Source of the DNA: Chelonobacter sp050613185
Lineage (GTDB): Bacteria > Pseudomonadota > Gammaproteobacteria > Enterobacterales > Pasteurellaceae
Assembly: GCF_050613185.1 (NCBI RefSeq)
Contig: NZ_CP192511.1
Location: forward strand, 62,001 to 126,000
DNA: 64,000 nucleotides
Direction of reading: 5' to 3'
Part shown: positions 53,198-61,997 of the stretch, piece after piece
Layout: every line of letters starts with the position of its first letter
Numbering within the stretch: position 1 is the first letter of the stretch
Notes under the pieces: model-generated
Seen by the model: only the letters and a program-made list of their open reading frames with translations
What the model was told of the DNA's origin: nothing
Database searches by the model: none
Made by a program: the position numbers and the translations under genes

Positions 53198-54121
53198 TTA
53201 ATAACCCAGAGCCGCCATCCCCACTGTCATATGCAAACCGTAGAAAATCACGCGTGCCAGCAGTTCCGCGGCGACGACTAGGATAAAGCCGATAAACGGC
53301 AGTGCGGTATTGGCTTTTTTCACGCCGATGGTCAGTAGCAACAAGCCGATTGCGATCAGTACAAAGCGGGTGATCATCACCGGTACGAAAGACGGTACCA
53401 GGTCTAACGCGTGGTGAACCGCGCTGCTGACGCCGCTGAGGTAGCCGTGTTGTTGATAAGTCATCACCAAGGCGACGATAAATGCCAGCCACGCCACGCC
53501 GAGCAACAAGCCGTTCAACTGTTTGCCGATCTTCACGCTGTTCAGCAAGGCAAGCGCCAGCACCGAACCGCTCAAAAGTGCGGTCAGCACAAAGGAAGCC
53601 GGGGTGTAAACCGAGTTCCAGGTCGGCACGGTGTCAATCATATACAGTTTCGACATGGCATAGATAAAGCCTGCGCCGACAAGGCTGACGACCAGCACGC
53701 CTAAGGTTTTCCAACCTGACGGCAACTTGGCGGAAATGTTCGCCAACAAACGCACCACAAACCCAATCAACGGCAGTTTTTGCCACGCTTCCGGCAATAA
53801 GCGTGATGTTGCCAACGCCCAATAACCTGCGCCAAGGGCGAAGAACGCTGAACCGGCGGCGATTTCATTACTCAAGCCCGAGGCGCCAATACGGTTTAAG
53901 GCATTGAACGCGCGCTGCGGCGAGCCTAAGTGCAAGGTGGAAAAGACAAAACCGATTGCCATAAACACCCACAACACGGTCATCACATAATGAGTACGGC
54001 TTTCAACCGGCTTACTTTTGTCCGTCAGCAACAGCAGGCTGAACGCCCAAAATGCGCCGACAGCGGTTTGTGCCAACACGGTGAAGAACACCAAAGGCCA
54101 TTCGTGTAATCCCATTCCCAT
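53198..54121 (-). CDS. dmsC: dimethyl sulfoxide reductase membrane anchor
   Basis: 307 residues with eight hydrophobic segments, starting MGMGLHEWPLVFFTVLAQTAVGAF, the usual DmsC beginning, and containing FVFSTLHLGSPQRAFNALNRIG, a conserved quinol-site block with His. It anchors DmsAB and passes electrons from menaquinol. It follows dmsB by one base. Confidence 0.93.
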   Translation of the reverse strand: MGMGLHEWPLVFFTVLAQTAVGAFWAFSLLLLTDKSKPVESRTHYVMTVLWVFMAIGFVFSTLHLGSPQRAFNALNRIGASGLSNEIAAGSAFFALGAGYWALATSRLLPEAWQKLPLIGFVVRLLANISAKLPSGWKTLGVLVVSLVGAGFIYAMSKLYMIDTVPTWNSVYTPASFVLTALLSGSVLALALLNSVKIGKQLNGLLLGVAWLAFIVALVMTYQQHGYLSGVSSAVHHALDLVPSFVPVMITRFVLIAIGLLLLTIGVKKANTALPFIGFILVVAAELLARVIFYGLHMTVGMAALGY

Positions 54122-54122
54122 T

Positions 54123-54746
54123 TTACACCTCCTTCGGGTTGGCTAAGAAACCGCTGCGATCATCAGTCGGTTTCGCATTGTGATTTAAACGCAAGGCGAT
54201 ATTCGGTTGCGTATAGTGCGACGGTGGCAACGGCGCGACATCTTTCAGATCACCGTATTTGGCTTTCAGTTCGTCCATCGGCAACAGATCTAACGCACGC
54301 AACGGACAAGATTCGACGCACATCGGTTTTTTGCCCACTTCCACCCGCTCAAAGCAGCCGTCGCATTTGGTCATGCGCCCTTTTTCTTCGTTGTATTGCG
54401 GCGCGCCGTACGGACACGCCATGCTGCAATATTTACAGCCGATACACACGTCTTGATCGACCACCACAAAGCCGTCTTCACGCTTGTGCATTGCGCCGCT
54501 CGGGCACACTTTGGCACACGCCGGATCGGTACAGTGGTTACATGAAATCGAGAGGTAGTAAGAGAACACATCTTGCGTCCACGCCTCGCCTTCTTGTTTC
54601 CAGCCGCCGCCGCAATATTCATAAATGCGGCGGAAACTGACGTCCGGGGTCAAATCTTTGTAGTCTTTACACGCCAATTCACAGGTTTTACAGCCGGTGC
54701 AGCGTTGTGAGTCGATATAAAATCCATATTGTTTCGCAGTCATCAT
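54123..54746 (-). CDS. dmsB: dimethyl sulfoxide reductase iron-sulphur subunit
   Basis: 207 residues with four ferredoxin-like Cys clusters: CTGCKTCELACKD, CNHCTDPACAKVCPSG, CIGCKYCSMACPYGAP and CDGCF ... CVESCPLRAL. These coordinate four [4Fe-4S] clusters linking DmsC to DmsA. The start overlaps the dmsA stop by four bases. Confidence 0.95.
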   Translation of the reverse strand: MMTAKQYGFYIDSQRCTGCKTCELACKDYKDLTPDVSFRRIYEYCGGGWKQEGEAWTQDVFSYYLSISCNHCTDPACAKVCPSGAMHKREDGFVVVDQDVCIGCKYCSMACPYGAPQYNEEKGRMTKCDGCFERVEVGKKPMCVESCPLRALDLLPMDELKAKYGDLKDVAPLPPSHYTQPNIALRLNHNAKPTDDRSGFLANPKEV

Positions 54747-57208
54747 TCACCTCCCACGCGCGCGACTTCAACCAAATTGGTATGTTGCGGATTGCCTTTC
54801 GATAGCGGCGACGGACGTTGTGTGGTCAGTACGTTAAAGCTGCCGTTTTGATCCACCCGTTGTCCGTCCGGCGTGTACCACGCCCCCTCGCCCATTGCGA
54901 TTACGCCCGGTAAAATCCGCGGCGTAACATTCGCCATAATTCGGGTTTCACCGCGGTCATTGAAAATCCGCACCATATCGTTATGTTTGATACCGCGTTT
55001 TTCCGCGTCAATCGGGTTGATCCACAAGGATTGCAACGAAGCTTGATCCAGCACATCCACGTTGGCATAGGTGGAGTGCACCCGTGATTTAAAGTGGAAG
55101 CCGACCAACTGCAACGGATATTTTTCCGCCAGCGGATCATCGAACCCCTCCACCGCACGCGCATAAATCGGCAACGGGCTGATAATATCGCCTTCCGGCA
55201 ATTCCCAGGTTTCCGCAATTTTTGCCAACCGTTCGGAATACACTTCGATTTTGCCCGATGGCGTCGTCAGTGGATTGGCGACCGGATCTTGGCGGAATTT
55301 TTTGAATGCCACCATATGCCCGGACGGATCTTTCTGTTTGATAATGCCGCGCTGTCTGAATTCTTCGAAGCTGATGTCTTGGAAGAACGGGTTTTTCTCT
55401 TGGGTCAGTTTATACAGATGACGCAACCACTCTTCTTGGGTACGCCCTTCGGTGAATGCCTCTTTCGTCCCCATTTTTTCTGCGATACCTGACAAAATTT
55501 CATATACCGGCTTGCATTCGAATTGCGGTTCAATCGCTTGATCGGCAAAAATCACATAGCCCATGTTGCCCGCCGAACCGTCCATGCAAAAATCCGCTTG
55601 CTCGGAGGTGGTGCAATCCGGCAACAGAATATCCGCACATTTGGCGGTTGAGGTCATGTGGTTGTCGATCACCACCAACATTTCGCATTTGCTTTCGTCG
55701 CTCAAAATTTCTAAAGTGCGGTTGATGTCGGAGTGTTGGTTGATAATACAGTTTCCGGCGTAATTCAAAATAAACTTAATCGGTTTATTCAGTTTTTCCG
55801 CACCTTTCAAACCGTCTTTTAAGGCGGTCATTTCTTCGCCGCGCACCACGGCGTCGGTCCACATAAAGATTGGAATTTTGGCTTTAATCGGGTTTTCGCC
55901 GACCGGCAAACGCACAAACGGAATGGTGTAGAAACCTTCGCGTGATCCGCTGTTACCGCCGTTAATGCCAACGTTACCGGTTAAACACGCCAACATTGCA
56001 ATCGCACGCGCGGCCTGTTCACCGTTGGCGTGGCGTTGCGGCCCCCAACCTTGGCAAATATAGGCGGGTTTGGTGGTGGCGATTTCGCGTGCCAAACGGA
56101 TAATGGTGTCTTTCGGAATCGCGGTGATTTTCGATGCCCATTCCGGCGTTTTGGCGGTTTGATCGTCGCCCTCGCCCAAAATATAGGCTTTATAATGTGC
56201 GTTCGCTTTCGCCGAAGCCGGCAAGGTTTTTTCGTCGTAACCGACACAATAGGTATCAAGGAAGTCTTGATCGACCAAATTTTCGGTGATCATCACATAC
56301 GCCATCCCTTCAACAAACGCGGCGTCGGTGCCCGGACGAATCGGCACCCATTCGCCTTCGCGCCCTGAGGCGGTGTCGTTGTAACGCGGATCAACCATAA
56401 TCATGCGCGCTTTGGAACGTTCCATCGCTTGTTGCGCTAAATAGGTGACGCCGCCGCCGCTCATACGGGTTTCCGCCGGATTGTTACCGAAATAGACCAC
56501 CAATTTGGAGTTTTCAATATCCGTCGGGCTGTTGCCGGCGTTGCTGCCGTACATAAACGGAATGGATTCAAAGATTTGCGAATAGCTGTAAGTGCCGTGG
56601 TGTCCCAAGCAGCCGCCGATACTGTTCATAAAACGGCTGGAAATGCTGCGTGGCGGCGGATAAGAGGCGGCAACGGTGGCGCCCAAGGTGCCGGTGGCAA
56701 ACGGCATATACAGGCTTTCATTGCCGTGCTCGGCGATAATCCGTTTCAGGTTGTCGGCGATTTCAGTAAATGCCTCGTCCCAAGTAATGCGCTTAAATTT
56801 GCCTTCGCCACGTTTGCCAACGCGCTTCATCGGGTATTTCAAGCGGTCAGGATTATACACCCGACGGCGCATTGAACGCCCGCGCGCGCAGGCACGCACT
56901 TGATGGAACTCGCCATAGACATCATCGCCCAAGTTGTCGGTTTCCACATATTTAATCACTCCGTCCTGAACGTGCATACGCAACGGACAACGGCTGTGGC
57001 AGTTTACCGTACACGCGCTCCACACCAGTTTTTCTTCGTTGGCTTGCGCCGCAACCGCACTTTGTGCATTTTTAGGCGCAGTATTGGCGGAGACAGGCAA
57101 CTGTACCGCACTTGCCGCCAACGCCACCCCGCCTAACGCCGCACTGCCTTTCAGCAAATCACGGCGGCTGGTTGAAAAACTCGGATCATGTTTGGACATT
57201 TTCTCCAT
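54743..57208 (-). CDS. dmsA: dimethyl sulfoxide reductase molybdopterin subunit
   Basis: 821 residues. The N terminus has the twin-arginine motif SRRDLLKG followed by a hydrophobic stretch, so it is exported folded with its cofactor. CTVNCHSRCPLRMHV with the later VRACARGRS binds the first [4Fe-4S] cluster. The molybdopterin-family blocks GTYSYSQIFESIPFMYGSN, NPAETRMSGGG, GWGPQRHANGEQAARAIAMLACLTGNVG and YPLQLVGFHFKSRVHSTY are in order. It starts at 57208 with GGGAG seven bases upstream. No DmsD-type chaperone gene follows dmsC; a glycosyltransferase block is there instead. Confidence 0.95.
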   Translation of the reverse strand: MEKMSKHDPSFSTSRRDLLKGSAALGGVALAASAVQLPVSANTAPKNAQSAVAAQANEEKLVWSACTVNCHSRCPLRMHVQDGVIKYVETDNLGDDVYGEFHQVRACARGRSMRRRVYNPDRLKYPMKRVGKRGEGKFKRITWDEAFTEIADNLKRIIAEHGNESLYMPFATGTLGATVAASYPPPRSISSRFMNSIGGCLGHHGTYSYSQIFESIPFMYGSNAGNSPTDIENSKLVVYFGNNPAETRMSGGGVTYLAQQAMERSKARMIMVDPRYNDTASGREGEWVPIRPGTDAAFVEGMAYVMITENLVDQDFLDTYCVGYDEKTLPASAKANAHYKAYILGEGDDQTAKTPEWASKITAIPKDTIIRLAREIATTKPAYICQGWGPQRHANGEQAARAIAMLACLTGNVGINGGNSGSREGFYTIPFVRLPVGENPIKAKIPIFMWTDAVVRGEEMTALKDGLKGAEKLNKPIKFILNYAGNCIINQHSDINRTLEILSDESKCEMLVVIDNHMTSTAKCADILLPDCTTSEQADFCMDGSAGNMGYVIFADQAIEPQFECKPVYEILSGIAEKMGTKEAFTEGRTQEEWLRHLYKLTQEKNPFFQDISFEEFRQRGIIKQKDPSGHMVAFKKFRQDPVANPLTTPSGKIEVYSERLAKIAETWELPEGDIISPLPIYARAVEGFDDPLAEKYPLQLVGFHFKSRVHSTYANVDVLDQASLQSLWINPIDAEKRGIKHNDMVRIFNDRGETRIMANVTPRILPGVIAMGEGAWYTPDGQRVDQNGSFNVLTTQRPSPLSKGNPQHTNLVEVARVGGE

Positions 57209-57298
57209 AAGATCTCTCCCACTAGTTAAAAGTAAACATAAAATTTAAATAAAAGAAATAAATCGGGGGAAATCATAGCGAAATTTACCTACCTCATA

Positions 57299-57312
57299 TT
57301 GATTAATATCAA
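57299..57312. promoter_or_regulatory. FNR binding site upstream of dmsA
   Basis: TTGAT-TAAT-ATCAA is a perfect match to the FNR consensus. It lies about 97 bases before the dmsA ATG, which would allow activation from about -41 if transcription starts near 57264. This fits anaerobic induction of DMSO respiration. Confidence 0.85.
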
Positions 57313-57375
57313 ATGAGAATAGTCACGCAACTAAATCGAAATAAGTTGAGATTTTTTAACCTAAATAGTTGAAGT

Positions 57376-57403
57376 ATCGCTATATTATATTTTATATAGC
57401 GAT
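57376..57403. repeat. inverted repeat between dmsA and the divergent exporter
   Basis: ATCGCTATAT (57376-57385) and ATATAGCGAT (57394-57403) pair perfectly with an AT-only centre. It may be an operator for the gene at 57469 or a hairpin; nothing else marks it. Confidence 0.4.
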
Positions 57404-57468
57404 TCCGTTTAAATTTTGCGTTACACTAACGCAATTGACTGATCTTTAGTAACTATTCGATATCTTAA

Positions 57469-58368
57469 ATGAATAAAGCCATTCTACTCGGGTTGCTCTC
57501 GTCCCTCTTTTTTGCCGCCACCTTTGTCTTAAACCGCAGTATGGCGTTGTCGGGTGGCGACGCCTGGTGGTCAGCCGCCTTACGTTTCGTCTTTATGCTG
57601 CCGATGTTGTATCTGCTGTTAGGCGCGCGCAACAACAAAAGTGCGGTTTACCGCGAAATTCAGCGTGCACCAAAACCGTGGCTGCTATGGTCAAGTGTCG
57701 GCTTCGGGCTGTTTTACCTGCCGCTTACGCTGTCGGCAGACTATGCTTCCTCGTGGTTGGTCGCCAGTTCATGGCAAATCACGATTATCGCCGGCATTTT
57801 GCTGACGCCGTTATTCGGGCAAGCCATTCCGCATAAAAACCTGTTTTTTTCCTGTGTGATTGTATTGGGTATCCTGCTATTGCAACTCGACAATTTGCGT
57901 ACCTTTTCCATCAGCGACAGCCTTTATCCTTTATGTCTAATCCTGATTGCGGCTTTTGCCTACCCGCTCGGCAACCGCAAAATGATGGCGTTGGTCGGCG
58001 ATAAACTCAGCACCCAGCAGCGAGTGTACGGCATGGTTCTCTGTTCCATGCCGTTTTGGGCGTTGAGCATGCTGATCGCCTTGGCAAAGAGCGGGTTGCC
58101 ATCAAATGGGCAATTGGGACAATCGTTTTTAGTCGCCCTGTTTTCCGGCGTGATCGCCACCTTACTGTTTTTCAAAGCCACCGATTTAGTCAAACATAAT
58201 GTAAAACAACTTGCCGTGATCGAAGCCACCCAAGCCGGAGAAATTTTGTTCACCCTGCTCGGCGGCGTACTGCTGTTAAACGACCCAATGCCGAGCGGGC
58301 TGGCATTCCTTGGACTGCTTATCGTCATTGTCGGGATTTTTATCAACGGATTTACGGCAAAAGATTAA
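57469..58368 (+). CDS. DMT superfamily exporter (EmrE-like multidrug resistance type)
   Basis: 299 residues with ten hydrophobic segments, as in the DMT/EamA-like group. AILLGLLSSLFFAATFVLNRSMALSGGDAWWSAALRFVFM begins a family with two five-helix halves, and EATQAGEILFTLLGGVLLLNDPMPSGLAFLGLLIVIVGI closes it. The substrate is unknown; the multidrug name is only a family label. No strong ribosome-binding site precedes the ATG. It is divergent from dmsA. Confidence 0.82.
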   Translation: MNKAILLGLLSSLFFAATFVLNRSMALSGGDAWWSAALRFVFMLPMLYLLLGARNNKSAVYREIQRAPKPWLLWSSVGFGLFYLPLTLSADYASSWLVASSWQITIIAGILLTPLFGQAIPHKNLFFSCVIVLGILLLQLDNLRTFSISDSLYPLCLILIAAFAYPLGNRKMMALVGDKLSTQQRVYGMVLCSMPFWALSMLIALAKSGLPSNGQLGQSFLVALFSGVIATLLFFKATDLVKHNVKQLAVIEATQAGEILFTLLGGVLLLNDPMPSGLAFLGLLIVIVGIFINGFTAKD

Positions 58369-58473
58369 AAATTGCCAATATCTCGGGGCGCGGAGTATTT
58401 ATTTTAACGACAAAATCATTCATACTAGCCCCGTTTTCAAACGACATTATTTATCTCTATTTAAGGAACTTTT

Positions 58474-59040
58474 ATGTCTAATACGACCAATAACTATGCC
58501 AATCCGGGGCCGCTCGGCTTATGCGGCTTTGCTTTAACCACTTGGCTGCTGTGCTTAATCAACGGCGGCTTTTTTGACACGAGTTCACTCGGCTTAGTGA
58601 TCGCGATGGCATTTGCTTTCGGCGGTACGGCACAAGCAATCGCCGGCATTATGGAATTCAAAAAAGGCAACACCTTCGGCTTCACCGCGTTCATCAGCTA
58701 TGGCGCATTTTGGTGGTCTTGGGGCTTGTTCGTTGCGTTCTTCAAAGGCGAAACGCCGGCAACGTTCGTCGCTTGGTATTTAGCCGCATGGGGCACATTC
58801 ACTCTGATGATGTTTATCGCCACCCTGCCGAAACCGCGCGCGTTGCAAGCGATTTTCTTCTTCCTGACCTTAACCTTCTACGCCTTAGCCATCGGCGACG
58901 CCAGCGGCAGCCACGCCATTGTCAATCTCGGCGGTTACTTAGGTTTGATCACCGCACTTTGCGCCTTCTACTTGGCGGCCGCGGAAGTGATTAACGAATC
59001 CTACGGCAGAAGCGTATTGCCGATTGGCGAAAAGAAATAA
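58474..59040 (+). CDS. satP: acetate/succinate uptake protein
   Basis: 188 residues with six membrane segments. NPGPLGLCGFALTTWLL carries the NPAPLGL-type signature of the GPR1/FUN34/YaaH family, and GTAQAIAGIMEFKKGNTFG follows. Members import acetate, and some succinate, with protons. The ATG follows AAGGAAC. It is a single gene ended by an uptake-signal terminator. Confidence 0.93.
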   Translation: MSNTTNNYANPGPLGLCGFALTTWLLCLINGGFFDTSSLGLVIAMAFAFGGTAQAIAGIMEFKKGNTFGFTAFISYGAFWWSWGLFVAFFKGETPATFVAWYLAAWGTFTLMMFIATLPKPRALQAIFFFLTLTFYALAIGDASGSHAIVNLGGYLGLITALCAFYLAAAEVINESYGRSVLPIGEKK

Positions 59041-59073
59041 ATTGGTTTTGATTTCTTCATTTTGATTCAAGCG

Positions 59074-59118
59074 ATACCGCACTTTGCTGAAAAATAAAAG
59101 CAAGTGCGGTATTTTTTA
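59074..59118 (+). terminator. inverted uptake-signal terminator after satP
   Basis: ATACCGCACTT (59074-59084) and AAGTGCGGTAT (59102-59112) pair perfectly over 11 bases, with an extra GC step inside, and lead into TTTTTT. Confidence 0.8.
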
Positions 59119-59143
59119 CCGAATATTCGGCGGCGTAGTAGAC

Positions 59144-59171
59144 AAAAAAAACGGCTAACGAAGTAGCCGTT
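59144..59171 (-). terminator. terminator of pgi
   Basis: On the minus strand AACGGCTA pairs with TAGCCGTT around six bases and is followed by seven T. It is 27 bases past the pgi stop. Confidence 0.85.
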
Positions 59172-59197
59172 TTCCATCAATCAAACCAAAGTGCGGT

Positions 59198-60844
59198 TTA
59201 GCGCCACGCTTTAAATCGGTTGATTAAACCGTTGGTCGAGCTGTCGTGGGAACTGATGGTCGCGTCGTTTTCCAGTTCCGGCAAAATGCGGTTGGCAAGT
59301 TGTTTGCCCAGTTCCACGCCCCATTGGTCGAAGCTGAAAATATTGAAGATCACGCCCTGTACGAAAATTTTGTGTTCATACATTGCAATCAGTGCGCCCA
59401 AGCTGAACGGGGTGATTTTTTGTAATAAAATCGAGTTGGTCGGGCGGTTGCCTTCAAACACTTTGAACGGCACGATATGCGCCACATCGTCCAGTGTTTT
59501 GCCGGCGTCCAAAAACTCTTGTTCCACCACGGCTTGGCTTTTGCCGAACGCCAACGCTTCGGTTTGCGCGAAGAAGTTGGATAACAGCTTGGCATGGTGA
59601 TCCGCCAGCGGATTGTGGCTCTGCGCCGGGGCGATGAAGTCGCACGGAATGCGTTGCGTGCCTTGGTGAATCAGTTGGTAAAACGCATGTTGTCCGTTGG
59701 TGCCCGGTTCGCCCCAGATAATCGGGCCGGTTTGATAGCTGACTTTCTCGCCGTTGCGCGCCACAAATTTGCCGTTCGATTCCATATTGCCTTGTTGGAA
59801 ATAGGCGGCGAAACGGTGCAGATATTGATCGTACGGCAGGATCGCTTCCGATTCCGCACCTAAGAAATTGCTGTTCCAAATGCCGACCAACGCCAAGGTT
59901 GCCGGAATATTGTGTTCAAGTGCGGTATGGCGGAAATGGTTATCCATCGCGTGCGCGCCGCTTAACAGTTGTTCAAAATTATCAAAGCCGATAGACAGCG
60001 CAATCGACAAGCCGATCGCCGACCACAGCGAATAGCGACCGCCGACCCAATCCCAAAACTCAAACATATTGGCAGTGTCGATACCAAATTCCGCCACCGC
60101 CTTGCCGTTGGTGGACAACGCGGCAAAGTGTTTGGCAACGTGTTTTTCATCTTGCGCCGTTGCCAAGAACCAATCGCGTGCCGACAAGGCGTTGGTCATG
60201 GTTTCTTGGGTGGTGAAGGTTTTGGAGGCGACCAGCACCAAGGTGGTTTCCGGATTGACTTTTTTCAGGGTTTCGGCGATATGCGTGCCGTCTACATTGG
60301 AAACAAAGTGCATATTCAAGTGGTTTTTATACGGACGCAAGGCTTCGGTCACCATATACGGCCCTAAATCCGAGCCGCCGATACCGATATTAATCACATC
60401 GGTAATCGCTTTGCCGGTATAACCTTTCCATTCGCCACTAATCACGCGATTGCAAAAATCTTGCATTTTCGCCAACACCGCATTCACTTCCGGCATCACA
60501 TCGCTGCCGTCGACGATAACCGGCGTGTTGCTGCGATTGCGAAGTGCGGTATGCAGCACGGCGCGGTTTTCGGTGCGGTTGATTTTCTCACCGCCGAACA
60601 TCGCTTCGATCGCTTGCGGCAAGGCGCATTCGTCGGCTAGTTGACGCAACAGCTTCAGCGTGTCTTGATTGATTGGATTTTTAGAAAAATCGACCAACAT
60701 CTCATCGTTAAAAAGCAGAGAATAGTCGGCGAAACGGTTCTTTTCTTGCGCGAACAGTTGCGCAATCGTTACATCTTGTTGCTGTTGTTTATGCGCTTCC
60801 AATGCTTGCCAAGCGGCGGTTGTTGTCGGATTGATATTTTGCAT
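59198..60844 (-). CDS. pgi: glucose-6-phosphate isomerase
   Basis: 548 residues, full length. Both family signatures are present: DVINIGIGGSDLGPYMVTEAL and VASKTFTTQETMTNA in the first half, and FDQWGVELGKQLA near the end; GRYSLWSAIGLSIAL and NFLGAESEAILPYDQYLHRFAAYFQQ hold further active-site residues. It interconverts glucose-6-phosphate and fructose-6-phosphate. It lies 33 bases after alr in the dnaB-alr-pgi order known from Haemophilus. Confidence 0.98.
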   Translation of the reverse strand: MQNINPTTTAAWQALEAHKQQQQDVTIAQLFAQEKNRFADYSLLFNDEMLVDFSKNPINQDTLKLLRQLADECALPQAIEAMFGGEKINRTENRAVLHTALRNRSNTPVIVDGSDVMPEVNAVLAKMQDFCNRVISGEWKGYTGKAITDVINIGIGGSDLGPYMVTEALRPYKNHLNMHFVSNVDGTHIAETLKKVNPETTLVLVASKTFTTQETMTNALSARDWFLATAQDEKHVAKHFAALSTNGKAVAEFGIDTANMFEFWDWVGGRYSLWSAIGLSIALSIGFDNFEQLLSGAHAMDNHFRHTALEHNIPATLALVGIWNSNFLGAESEAILPYDQYLHRFAAYFQQGNMESNGKFVARNGEKVSYQTGPIIWGEPGTNGQHAFYQLIHQGTQRIPCDFIAPAQSHNPLADHHAKLLSNFFAQTEALAFGKSQAVVEQEFLDAGKTLDDVAHIVPFKVFEGNRPTNSILLQKITPFSLGALIAMYEHKIFVQGVIFNIFSFDQWGVELGKQLANRILPELENDATISSHDSSTNGLINRFKAWR

Positions 60845-60877
60845 TTGATACCTCGTTAGTTAATTAATATTCTGTTG

Positions 60878-61996
60878 CTATCGATATTCCATTATGACTC
60901 TTGGCGTTATCTTGGTGACCAGTTCATAACTGATTACGCCGATATGCCGTGCCACCTCTTCAATCGGCAGCACATTACCTTGTGAATCTTTTCCCCAAAA
61001 AATCACTTCATCCCCCACTTGCGCACAACTATCCGCCCCCAAATCGACGGTGATCATATCCATTGAGACCTTGCCGACAATCGGCACACGTTTGCCGTTA
61101 AGCAACACCGGCGTATTCGGCGGCACGTCGCGCGGATAGCCGTCGCCATAACCTAACGCAATCACCCCGATTTTGGTCGCTTTTCGGCTGATCCACTTTC
61201 CGCCGTAACCGACCGGCTCACCGGCGGCGTGTTCGCGCACCGCAATCAGAGAGGAACTCAAGGTCATCGCCGGTTGCAAGCCATATTCGCCGGCTAAAAT
61301 CGTATCGTTCGGCGAAATACCGTATAAAATAATCCCCGGACGCACCCAGTCAAAATGCGACTCTTGCCAATATAAAATCCCGTTCGAAGCCGCCAAACTG
61401 CGCTCTCCGCCTTTGCCAGCGCATGCTTGTCGAAAGCGGTGCAACTGAATTTCGCTGTAACCGCACGCCAACTCTTCGGCACGGCTGAAATGGCTGACAA
61501 AACCAATATCCGGCTGCACATGATGACAGGCTTGCAAGCGTTGGTGTATCGAGTCAACCTGCGTTAAGGCTACGCCTAAACGGTGCATGCCACTGTCGAT
61601 TTTGATCCAAACTTTTATCTTTTTGTCTGATAACGCCTCGGGCAACATCGCACTTTCCAGCGCTTCCAATTGATATTCGCCGTGGATCACCGTTTGCAAA
61701 TCATATTCGGCCAACAACGCAATATCTGCAGGATTGAAAAAGCCTTCCAATAATAAAATCGGTTTACTGATCCCTTGCGCACGCAATGCCAACGCTTCGC
61801 TCAAACGTGCCACACCGTAACCGTCGACTTGATTTACGACCGCACTTGCCACCCTCTCCATACCGTGCCCGTAGGCATTGGCTTTGACGATTGCCATAAT
61901 CTTACTGTTTTGCGCAAGCTGTTTTACCCGCTGCAAATTGTGACGCAACGCGGCTAAGCAAACGGTGGCGGTGGCGGTTTTAATCCTATTGTTCAT
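60878..61996 (-). CDS. alr: alanine racemase
   Basis: 372 residues starting MNNRIKTATATV at 61996; the longer frame from 62038 runs into dnaB and is not needed. PLP lysine Lys38 sits in AIVKANAYGHG; VWIKIDSGMHRLGV and VIALGYGDGYPRDVP are other conserved blocks. It supplies D-alanine for peptidoglycan. The start is two bases after the dnaB stop, with GAAGAAG upstream. Confidence 0.96.
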   Translation of the reverse strand: MNNRIKTATATVCLAALRHNLQRVKQLAQNSKIMAIVKANAYGHGMERVASAVVNQVDGYGVARLSEALALRAQGISKPILLLEGFFNPADIALLAEYDLQTVIHGEYQLEALESAMLPEALSDKKIKVWIKIDSGMHRLGVALTQVDSIHQRLQACHHVQPDIGFVSHFSRAEELACGYSEIQLHRFRQACAGKGGERSLAASNGILYWQESHFDWVRPGIILYGISPNDTILAGEYGLQPAMTLSSSLIAVREHAAGEPVGYGGKWISRKATKIGVIALGYGDGYPRDVPPNTPVLLNGKRVPIVGKVSMDMITVDLGADSCAQVGDEVIFWGKDSQGNVLPIEEVARHIGVISYELVTKITPRVIMEYR

Positions 61997-61997
61997 C

